Source of the DNA: Hymenopellis radicata
Lineage: Eukaryota; Basidiomycota; Agaricomycetes; Agaricales; Physalacriaceae
Direction of reading: 5' to 3'
Assembly: GCA_015501595.1 (NCBI GenBank)
Contig: JADNRX010001001.1
Location: forward strand, 1 to 16,400
Length of the DNA: 16,400 nt
Both the position numbers and the translations under genes were made by a program. The notes below the pieces were generated by a model. The model was given only the letters and a program-made list of their open reading frames with translations. It was not told the origin of the DNA and did no database searches. Numbering within the stretch: position 1 is the stretch's first letter; each line of letters opens with the position of its first letter. Of this stretch, positions 8,184 through 16,400 are shown piece after piece.

Positions 8184-11100
8184 ATGGCAGCTACCACGAA
8201 GGTATCTGCCTACGCACAGCGTATGTTATGGCTATCATTTGCCATGATCCATGTTTAACATAATTCCAGGTAACAGTATGGGCACAACGGTCCCAATGGG
8301 TCCGTGATCATTTATTATTCACGATATTTGACGCGAATTCTTGCCAGAAATCGACTCGGATCCAGATTTTAATCCTGGGGTATATATTGAGCCCAAGCCG
8401 AAGAAGAAAACCAAACGGGCGTCCAAAGGGAAAGGCCGAAAACGAATGAGAGAAGACAGTGACGATGAGGATGAATTCAACTTATCCATGATTAGGCCCA
8501 GGAAGAGTACGCGTCTGCCCAACTAGCTTCGTCTTGTCTTCATCGCTTTGTTAGAATACCGACCTCAACCCGAAAGTGTTAACCCCCTTCTGCAATATTT
8601 TGGCGAGTCTGTCAAGCATGTCACGTAGTACTTCACTCATTTTGCGCGCAGCCGAGGAGGAGGATCTTGCTCTTCACAGCGCTTCCGAAGCGGACGACGA
8701 TGATGGCGACAATGCCGTGGACCGACGCCATCTAGAGATTATGCAACGAACGTTGAGGGCAAATGTCAAGGAGAAGAAACCCCCATCACCACCGCCGCCG
8801 CCCATAGAAGACGATTCCGTTACTGAATACGATTCTGATACTGGTGTGTCATTGAGATATTTTCTTGTCGTTGGCTCTCAACATTTGTCAGAATCCGATG
8901 ACTGCAACAGAAGCAATATTCCTCTCAAGTCAGTCTCTAAACGTAGGCAACATAGACTCTTTACTTTTCCGCCCGAGGTACTTATTTCTTCATAGCCATT
9001 GAACAAGAAGAAGACGACTCTGCTACAGAGTCAGAACCCGGTGACTGGGACAAGGACCCCGTCCCTGCTGGCACGAAAGTCAATAATGAGGCGTCTTGTT
9101 CGGAGACGGAATCAGACATTGATGACGATGAGCCAATCCCAGTTGGCTGTGTACGTTTTCTCCTCGCACAGATAGTACTCGTATTGATTTTTGCAACAGA
9201 GTATGAAACCGCGCCCAGGTTTCCCGCTCAAAGACAACCAGAAAGCACTCGGCCCGCTGGTCATTGATGAGAAGGCCGGACTGAAAATTCCTGGGCCCAT
9301 TAACACATACCTTCGAGATTACCAACGACAGGGTGTTGAATTCTTCTACAAGCAGTATAGTGAAGGCCGAGGCGGACTCCTCGGTGACGACATGGGCCTT
9401 GGTAAGACTATCCAGGTCATTGCCTTCTTGTCTATGATAATGAGGAAGGACGGCGTTATTACTGACGCTGACCGTCGTCGGGAGTATGTGTCCAAGTTGC
9501 AGGACGGGGAAGGCTGGAAGAAGCGCAGAGAGTTACCGCCTGCCAATACAAAATGGCCCACTTGCCTGATTATTGCGCCTTCCACCGTCGCTCAGAATTG
9601 GGAGCGGGAGTTGGAGTTGGTACGTTCCATCGCTTTTGTTGCATGGCGCGCGCAAACTCTTCTTTCAATAGTGGGGATACTTTGAGGTTGGCATGTACAC
9701 TGGCAACGCCGAAGAACGCAAGCAGGTGCTCACGGATTTCAAGTTCGGTCGACTGGATCTCTGTGCGTCGTCGTTACCTTGTCACCTCATTTTAACATTG
9801 ATCGTATATTCGTCTAGTGGTCACGTCATTTGATTTGGCTCGAAGGGACATCGACTTGCTAGATGATCTCCCATTTAGTTGCATTTTCGTGGACGAGGCT
9901 CATCGGTTGAAGAATGTCAACTCCAAGATTACCCAGGCCTACCACCAGTTTAAGTGCAAGGCGAGATTCGGGCTTACGGGAACCGCGATCCAGAACTCGT
10001 ACGATGAGTTGCATACTATCCTTGACTGGACCAACCGGGAAGCTGGGAACGATCAAACAGTGGAAGGGCTACATACAGAAACCACTGACCGTTGGTCAGT
10101 CTGCTAATTCAACACCAGAGGAGGCAAATAAGGCTCGCGTGAGTCAGAATACTTCATTCACAGTTATAACACTGAAAACTGTTTCAGACCGTAGCGGTGA
10201 TCCTCAGAGATAAGATCATGCCTAACTTTTTCTTGAGACGGTGAGTGCTCTAAATTTTGTTCGAAGTGTTTCCTGACGTCCGAATTAGGACGAAAGATAT
10301 TATCAAGGACCAAGTGCGCTGCTCCCTCAACTACGAGTCCCTTGACTGACATTCCTCGCAGTTACCGAAGAAGATTGATCAGGTCGTGTTCTGCCCTTAT
10401 CTTCTGAGCAGATCAAGGCGTACAGACGTATCATCCAGAGCGACATTGTCCAGAATCTGATCCACAAGGACGATCCTTGCACATGTGGTTCGAAGAAACC
10501 GTACGTCTTGTCTTTGGAGATGGCGCTATATAGTGACTTCCTTGCAGGAGAAAAAAATGTTGTCACCCCTATAGACCAGAGGATGTTCTCCGGTATATGT
10601 CGATTCTCATCAAGCTATCAAACCATGTTGCTCTAATTTTACCTTGTGAATATCACTTTTTCGCTCCTCGACGATTGACTCTAACGCCGCTACAGCCGAA
10701 AAGGACTCTGAAGAACAGGCGAGTTCCGGAACAGTCTCAAGTTGTCGGTCTGACATTACCGATAGTTGGCTCGGAACCGCGAACTCTCGCGACTGATCTT
10801 CCCCGATGGTGCACCGAAGTTCATAGAGGCCGTAGTGAAGTCTGATTACTGTGGCAAGTGGGATGTACGTGACATTCCCTTCATCGTCAAACTCACCATT
10901 GAGATACACATAGACTCTGAACTCCTTGCTCGCGAAATGGAAGCAAGACCGGACCAATAAAGTGCTCATCTTTACGAAATCTGTGAAGCTGATCGAGATG
11001 CTTGAGTTTGGTATCAAACAGAAAAGTCATATTTCTCGTTCATGCCTTCGAAAAGTCCACTGATTGGTATTGATTAGACTACGGGTTCTTGAAGCTTGAC

Positions 11101-12675
11101 GGGTCCACGAAGCAGAGCGATCGTATGTTGCTCTCGTATTATCGACATTCAGAGCCTTACCGAATGCCTTAGGAATGGGTATTATTGATCAATTCCAAAC
11201 CGACCCGAACATCTTCATCTTCCTGATCTCTACCCTTGCTGGTGGAACAGGTTTGAACTTGACAAGTGCTAATCACGTCGTTATCTTCGGTCCGTCTGGC
11301 TTCGCATCCTACCGTACAAGTTTCTGACCTTTCGTCATTCATAGATCCCAACTGGAGTAAGCAATTTTATGTTTCGCGTCTTGAGGACACCTCTCTTAGT
11401 CTATGCAGATCCCGCGCACGATCTTCAAGCAATGGACAGGTGAAACTTTACTAGGCCGCCTTGATTAATGCTTTCTCACATCTCCTCTAGGGCCTTCCGT
11501 TTCGGGCAAACTCGCGACGTCCACGTTTTTCGGTTGCTCGGTGCTGGCAGTCTTGAAGAAATGATCTACGCACGCCAAGTATACAAGCAACAACAAATGG
11601 CTATCGGCTACGATGCCAGCATCCAGACAAGATACTTCGAGGGTGTTCAGGGTGATCCTTCAAAGCAAGGCGAGCTCTTCGGTCTCAAGAACATCTTCAA
11701 ATTGCACGAGGGGACTCTGGCTACCAAACGGGCGGTCAGTGGTTTCTCCTTCGAAATGAGGCGCAAAATTCACGTTCCCTTTAGATCGAGAAGGCGACCA
11801 ATGCCGAAATGGATTGGGCCCTTTCGAACATGTCCTCCAAAGGACGGAAACGCTCAATCTCTTCAGAGCAAAAGAAGTTAATCGAGGCGGATAAGTCGAT
11901 GAAGGAAGATGTACGCCTCTCGCGAAATCAACTCTTGTTGTGACTAACGTTCTCCCAGTCTCTACAGGGTCTAGGGACACTGCTTTTTGATGATGGTAGG
12001 TGCCTCTATGTTTGTATCTAGTTCCACCTAAGCACTCATTCGTTTTTCAGCTGTACCCGAAGCCCCGGAACTGAGCGATGTTCAGAAGACTCTGAACGAT
12101 ATTGGTGTGCACTATGTGCATCGCAATGAAGATATCCTTGCACCAAGCAAGATTCGTGAGCAACAGAACAAGGCTATGCTGTCGGTGCGTCGCAAACGGG
12201 CTCTCGTGATGTCACATCTAACCAATCACTCTTTAGAAAACGGGTCGAGCGAGGCAGCGAGCTTCGCCCAGCAAAGGGTCTGGACGAAAAGGAAAACAGG
12301 TCGAGACAGCATGGCCTTCCCTTCGGCCTCATCATATCCGGAAAAAACTGGCTGCCGAGCAGGCTGCAGCCGCAAATCCGCCTGAAGATGGAATGAGGTA
12401 CGTCTCCTTGAGTGACATGCCGTAGACTCGTCCTCTTGACAAGTCTAATTTCAGACTTTTCAAGTATTTCAAGGCGCTAGTTGAGCTGGACTACGTGAAT
12501 ACGCTCGAAGAACTTCCCGCGTGGACCATTAACGTATTGTGCGTTTCTGTCTTCTCCTCTCGATAGAATGGAAATTGACGGCTTCTTTAGTAGCAAGGAG
12601 TCACAACAGACGCAGGATCATATGATGGAACTGTTGCGCGAGGCTATGGCCAAATTGTCAGACGACTCGGAATGA
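8184..12675 (+). CDS. ERCC6L2-type SNF2-family DNA-dependent ATPase (RAD26-like), with frame breaks
   Basis: Nuclear chromatin/DNA-repair translocase. The ERCC6L2 assignment rests on [34 protein letters not shown] and [25 protein letters not shown]; the EGVQG...QGELFG segment after the helicase core is characteristic of this family. About 25 exons; the first is 8184-8220 and the next begins at 8348. An N-terminal basic NLS-like stretch ([17 protein letters not shown]) and acidic Ser/Glu/Asp regions precede the core. Motif I is DDMGLGKT (9386-9409), motif II DEAH (9892-9903), motif [11 protein letters not shown], with later motifs at 11173-11540. A Cys-rich insert, [14 protein letters not shown], lies between the two lobes. 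Well-supported exons: 8892-8942, 8996-9150, 9200-9619, 9672-9762, 9818-10138, 10188-10240, 10289-10313, 10362-10500, 10548-10645, 10766-10864, 10914-11025, 11078-11122, 11173-11289, 11345-11356, 11409-11439, 11491-11734, 11785-11910, 11959-11995, 12051-12184, 12237-12397, 12455-12538, 12591-12675. Frame breaks near 10033-10039 and 10394-10396; joints at 8615-8665 and 10696-10766 remain unsure. Confidence 0.9.
8221..8347 (+). other. First intron of the ERCC6L2-like gene, two possible structures
   Basis: A single 127-nt intron joins [12 protein letters not shown] to [10 protein letters not shown] in phase 1. Alternatively a 6-nt exon (GTAACA at 8271-8276) splits it into two introns of about 50 and 71 nt and adds R, N and K at the joint. 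Both keep the frame; the second would be an extreme microexon. Confidence 0.5.
10033..10039 (+). other. Frame break in the helicase core, after motif III
   Basis: The frame before reads HTILDWTN, the frame after reads [12 protein letters not shown]. Fungal relatives usually have TNPGKLG, so two bases of an AACC-GGG run seem to be missing (a single extra base would also fit). The exon 9818-10138 length confirms the phase mismatch. Confidence 0.75.
10394..10396 (+). other. Frame break in the helicase core at CCC
   Basis: Before: KIDQVVFC; after: [16 protein letters not shown]. One more C gives [14 protein letters not shown], the expected SNF2 linker text, and makes exon 10362-10500 fit the phase-2 donor at its end. 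Confidence 0.8.
11345..11356 (+). other. 12-nt microexon in the ERCC6L2-like gene
   Basis: Flanked by introns 11290-11344 and 11357-11408, it supplies the PNW of the conserved DPNWNPA helicase segment. Removing it would delete that conserved segment, which supports its reality. Confidence 0.8.
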
Positions 12676-12788
12676 ACTCTTTGCAATGTTTATGCTGTGT
12701 ATTTATCTTGTTTATGTTATGTAGTGCTGTGTAACTTATCTATCCATATCTCATAAAAGTCTCAATGGATGCTCAGGCGCTTGTGAGC

Positions 12789-12794
12789 CACGTG
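12789..12794. promoter_or_regulatory. CACGTG E-box upstream of the OTUB1-like gene
   Basis: Hexamer 60 bp before the ATG at 12855, in a 179-bp intergenic region. Confidence 0.4.
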
Positions 12795-12800
12795 TTAAGA

Positions 12801-12812
12801 GCGCTTAAGCGC
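12801..12812. repeat. 12-bp perfect palindrome upstream of the OTUB1-like gene
   Basis: GCGCTTAAGCGC, 6 bp downstream of the CACGTG box and 42 bp before the ATG. Confidence 0.6.
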
Positions 12813-12854
12813 GTCATAAGCTCAATCGCCGTTGGCTCTTGCTTCACGACAGCC

Positions 12855-14303
12855 ATGGACAATACAGAACCCGCGAATTCTGCCCCTCCGACCCCAGTTA
12901 CACGTTAGGAATTCGTTCTATATGTAGTCGTCTAGAGACTGATCGCTGCGATCCACGTTTAGCCAAGCTGCATACCACAGCACTCCCCGATGTTGCGGAC
13001 GAACCGACTACAGCAGGATCTGCGGCGCCGATTACAGGCGAAACAGGTGCGGGATCGGTCATTTGGCTCGAATCTCGTATAGGCAGTGCACTCAGCCCAG
13101 GCGTAGACCTGTCCACTTTGACAACGGCGCAAGTGTACGACTTGAACCAGGTCTGATTTCATCTCTCTCCAACGACGAATCCCCGTTTGATCCATTTTCA
13201 CAGAGCTTACTAGAGGAGGCTACGGGCGCATCGCGCCCTTTGATAGACGAGATCGCACCGATATCTGCTCTACGCGCAGAATACGAGAACGGCAATCCTT
13301 CGTTCCTTAAACAAATTGATTGGCTCGCCGAGAAGGGCTACCATTACATCCGGAGAACGAAAGGCAGGGGTTCTCTTCCTAACGTGGAGAGAGATGGATT
13401 ATTAAGAACCTCTTTGAATAGGTGATGGCGACTGCTTCTACAGATGTGAAGTTCTCTCCTCGAATGGCATATTCGGTATCGTTGACATGAGTCAGCTCTG
13501 CAGCTGTCGCATTCGCATATGTGGAACGTGTAATGTCCTCCTTCGACCCGCTCAAGGCCGCTGAAAGCAGCATCAAGACACTTAAATCAAGCATGCCCAT
13601 GCTTGAGAACGTGGGATTTCAGAAACTGGTCTTTGAGGACTTTTACGACGTTTTGGAATCGATGATCACGAACGTTGTCACTCCGGATCCTATCACCAAC
13701 AAGACGCTGAATGCTTCAGGACTCGTTGAGGCCTTTCAGTCCCCAGAAGGTGCTGTACAGTTCTGAATGACGTCTTGAATACCTATCTCTCATGTCCGTA
13801 GTGTCCAACTCGATCGTCGTGTATCTTCGGCTGCTTACGGTTCGTTTTCACAGAGAAATTCCTGCATTCCACTCATAACTCACTAGTCTGCTCAAATCCG
13901 AATGGATCCGGATACATATGCTCCTTTCCTCTTTCATCCAGAGCTTGGGGAGCAAATGGAAGTACGCGACTTCTGTGAAAGCTTCGTCGAAGCAGTCAGC
14001 AAGGAGGCAGGTACGTCCTTCAGAATTATGTGCGCCGACTTGCCCTCCCGAACGTTGTGATAGATCATGTACAAATGACGGCCTTGTCACGGGCGCTCGA
14101 GATCAACGTCAATGTCGCGTATCTTGACGGACGAAACCCTAATGGTCAAGTTGACTTTGTGGAATTTCGCAATCCGCCGGACTCGATGGATACACCCATA
14201 ACTCTCCTTTATAGGTCAGTAATACTTCAGCTGTTGTGGTTGCAACTTCATAACATGTACCTGTAGACCCGGGCACTATGACATCCTTCTCAAGATCGAA
14301 TGA
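12855..14303 (+). CDS. OTUB1-type ubiquitin thioesterase (OTU deubiquitinase), complete
   Basis: Cysteine protease that removes ubiquitin, in OTUB1 preferentially from K48 chains; OTUB1 also blocks some E2 enzymes. Exons are 12855-12903, 12963-13150, 13204-13363 (or -13369), 13422-13445, 13504-13749, 13802-13839, 13887-14010, 14064-14214 and 14267-14303. Phases agree throughout: 1017 nt, 338 aa. The N-terminus is a Pro/Thr/Ala-rich tail. The peptidase C65 domain follows, with SRPLIDEIAPISALRAEY, then the catalytic loop GDGDCFYRS (Asp134 and Cys137 in the shorter splice form). SMPMLENVGFQKLVFEDFYDVL and HPELGEQMEVRDFCESFVEAV match the family's ubiquitin-binding helices. The catalytic His330 lies in RPGHYDIL at the C-terminus. 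All triad residues are present. The intron after codon TKG appears to use a GC donor. Intron 13151-13203 is needed: without it the frame stops right after YDLNQ. Confidence 0.95.
13364..13421 (+). other. Candidate GC-AG intron in the OTUB1-like gene
   Basis: A GC donor at 13364 gives RRTKGDGDCFYR, exactly the fungal OTUB1 text. The nearest GT donor (13370) also keeps the frame but adds Gly-Arg just before the catalytic loop. Confidence 0.5.
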
Positions 14304-14407
14304 TAATGCTCCAAACATTAATCATGCATCATTGCCCATGTATCTTGATAATATGTGCCTCGATGTGTGGCGCGTATCGTCGTAATCGACTAACTCTCTC
14401 TCCATCA

Positions 14408-16400
14408 TTAAACTTTAGAATCTTCGGAGGACGCTGGTATTTTCTTTTGCTCTTCCAAGTCCAGTTCCTCAGAACTCTCTTCAACCATCCTTTCCTCCCT
14501 TTCTTGAGGCAAGACCAGATTGAGTGTCACACCAATGATACCAGCCGCCAAGACTGAAGAAATGAGTAATTGAGCCATTACGAAGCCGCATCTCTCATTA
14601 AAAAAACTCACATGGGGTGCTGAGGACGATGGTAATGGAATTGAACAACCCCTGCAATCCGCTGTTTGGGTTGTCGACGCCGTCGAAGAGATGTGTGAAG
14701 ACCTCAGGCTGTAGTAGGTCAGCAAAGCCGAACGAGAGCGCGGCAGCGAGCACAAATCTATCACGGCGCGTGAACGACACGAAAGAGAGAACCCGGAGGC
14801 CCGAAACCTAGAAGTAGAAGCGCGAATCAGGGTAATGTGAAGCTAATATTGATGCGATCGGCTCACGGCCACCGACGCAAAGAGGAAGGTTGTCACACCC
14901 CTAGGACTGGATTTGGGACTGGAAACAGATGAGTACATACAGAAGGCCCTTTCCTGGGAACTTACTAGCAAGGAAGGCCCCAGAGACTTTCCCGAGAACA
15001 CCAAACAGGATGAGGAAGAAACAGCACCATATGCCAGCAGCCCGGTTGGCGCATCGTGTGATTGCAATAACACCGTTATTCTATAGGAGGGGTTCAACCT
15101 GAGTGTCGGTGGCATGTATGTCTATGCACAATTCACCTGGGCGAATATGGACAAGGGCGTAACGGTGAACAGTGCAGAGAAGAAACCTCCGAGTCCATCG
15201 CTCTAGAGTAAAACTAATCAGAGTGTAATAAGCGCTCTCCCAAAGGTACTGACAAGAATTCCGCCTTGGATGCGAGAATCGAAGTCTTCGCCCTCTACTT
15301 CGACTCGTGAAACTTCTGCAGAGGCGGTTATATCACCGATGGCTTCCATGGCCAATGACACTAGGGGAGAAATTAGACGGACGCTATCGAGGTACCAGGA
15401 AGTGTCGTGCCATAAACAGCCAACATAGGAAGGATGGCCGGAGGGTAAACACTAATTTTGAACGTATGGACCCTGAAATATAAAAGCGTCGGTTACAATC
15501 GGTCTTTCTGGACGCGACCTACCAGAGGAAAGTGATCGCAGGAGCCGAAGTTATACTCGAACCATCGATGTACCCCGTAGCGCCCGCAACAATACATCCG
15601 ACAGCCAGTCCGACGATGACGCTGATGTTTTTTAAGAACGGAGAACCGAATAGTTCTGTCAGAATGATGCTGAGGAAGGAGAGGAAGCCGAGTCCGATGA
15701 ACTCTGGCGATCCCCAGGGAAGTGGCCTCGGAGCAAAGATTGTCGGACATAGCTGAAAGATTCCACTAGTCGGGCGGGACTGACAATCGTTTGCACCGCC
15801 GGCCCAGTTCGGAGCACCAGAGTCGCCCACCAGGGATGCACCAATCATGAGTACCACAGTGCCTAGAAACAGGCAGGATGAGTATCGGTATCGAGCCGGT
15901 ACTGAAGAGGATGCACGCCGTACCTGTGATCATAGGAGGAAATAAACGTTTCAGGACACGATGAGGGAGAAAAGAGAGAAATATCTCCAAGAATGAACAG
16001 ATAAGAGAGGTACCTGCGAGTTTCTAAGTGACTAGCAAACAGAGCTCAAAGACCAGACATACCAAGAACTTTCCCATAAGCATCAGGACAGGGACTGCGA
16101 GTAACCGTTCCGTCTTGCGCAATCACGGAAGAACAAGTGCCGTCTCGATACATCGCATCGAAAATCTAGTAAGTACGACGTGAGACAAGTGACTTCACGA
16201 AAAGGCATGGATGACATACTGCATTGGCTGTAGACAACGCCGAAAAACTCGTGCCAACCACTACTCTCATTAGCGGCGCCACTACTACTGAAGAGGGTAT
16301 CATACTAACCGCTGATCAATCCAGTTCCAAGATAATGTCCACCAAACAGTTTGATACGTGACATCTGCACTAGGCTCAGAATCCCTAGACAGACAGTCAA
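14408..16400 (-). CDS. Uric acid-xanthine permease, UapA/UapC type (NAT/NCS2 family), N-terminus outside the window, one frameshift
   Basis: Proton-coupled plasma-membrane importer of xanthine and uric acid. Minus-strand exons: 16384-16310, 16263-16220, 16165-16063, 16013-15924, 15862-15523, 15472-15411, 15360-15254, 15202-15137, 15080-14966, 14918-14867, 14807-14612 and 14553-14408. Family text is clear: TGLISVVVGTSFSALSTANA, PPMITGTVVLMIGASLVGDSGAPNW, LPWGSPEFIGLGF. Substrate-site residues known from UapA are present: Glu in AMEAIGD (TM8), Asp in ILSDGLGG (TM9), and the NAT signature QNNGVIAITR with its Gln-Asn pair split by the intron 15081-15136. The acidic C-tail (EESSEELDLEEQKK) is typical of the cytosolic trafficking tail. 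Exon 14918-14867 is one base short in its G run, breaking the frame between NPVLG and VTTFLFASVAV. One intron (15361-15410) uses a GC donor. The gene converges on the OTUB1-like gene, with stops about 105 bp apart. Specificity between xanthine and uric acid is inferred. Confidence 0.92.
14898..14901 (-). other. Frameshift site in the purine permease gene
   Basis: The coding strand reads CTA GGGG TGTGA where NPVLGGVTTF needs five G. One missing G in the run makes a TGA in frame. The exon (52 nt) would be 53 nt if repaired, which fits its flanking phases. Confidence 0.82.
15361..15410 (-). other. Candidate GC-AG intron in the purine permease gene
   Basis: Splicing with a GC donor at 15410 gives AVYVSLAMEAIGD, the expected TM8 text, and a 50-nt intron with a CTAAT branch site. 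The nearest GT donor would leave a 35-nt intron and add five residues inside the helix. Confidence 0.65.

Noticed and set aside
13151..13203. Reading through as coding (LISSLSNDESPFDPFSQ)
   Set aside because: The frame is open on one side only; removing it as a 53-nt GT-AG intron restores YDLNQ-SLLEEATGASRPLIDE, the expected OTUB1 text.

Overview
The window looks like nuclear DNA from a filamentous basidiomycete, most likely an Agaricomycete. The evidence is dense genes cut by many short introns (nearly all 43-65 nt, GT-AG with CTRAY-like branch sites), microexons, and proteins that read best as fungal orthologues. No rRNA, tRNA, CRISPR array or prokaryotic operon signal was seen.

Layout. 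(1) 1-606, minus: N-terminal part of a cytochrome P450 that runs off the left edge and carries a 1-nt frameshift. (2) 1113-2757, plus: a complete seven-exon MFS transporter of the monocarboxylate-permease type, divergent from the P450. (3) 3058 to about 4945, minus: an unrecognised gene encoding a protein of more than 560 aa with a Pro-rich middle. (4) 5267-5350: a stray copy of the last exon of the MFS gene, 49 bp before a 511-bp MITE-like element (5399-5909) with long terminal inverted repeats. (5) 5910-6947: about 1 kb without genes, holding a 22-bp perfect palindrome and a TATA box. (6) 6948-7838, plus: intact UBC7/UBE2G1-type ubiquitin-conjugating enzyme. (7) 8184-12675, plus: an ERCC6L2-type SNF2/Rad54-family helicase in about 25 exons, with at least two frame breaks. 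(8) 12855-14303, plus: intact OTUB1-type deubiquitinase. (9) 14408-16400, minus: a UapA/UapC-type uric acid-xanthine permease (NAT/NCS2 family), N-terminus off the right edge, with one frameshift.

How the genes relate. The P450 and MFS transporter could share a promoter and act in one metabolic pathway, but this is only suggested by position. UBC7 (E2), the repair ATPase and OTUB1 lie head to tail on the plus strand. Each has a CACGTG box 66-105 bp before its ATG and a perfect palindrome in its upstream region, so shared regulation is a testable idea. The purine permease is convergent with OTUB1.

Most notable. No clear new multi-gene system is visible. The strongest unusual signal is that four well-supported frame breaks in three otherwise well-conserved genes all fall at C/G runs. 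Three are simple 1-nt losses, and a possible fifth break lies in the uncharacterised gene. This suggests homopolymer undercalling in the assembly rather than true gene decay, and anyone using these gene models should test it first. Other points are the duplicated MFS exon beside a MITE, candidate GC-AG introns, microexons, and an uncharacterised gene.
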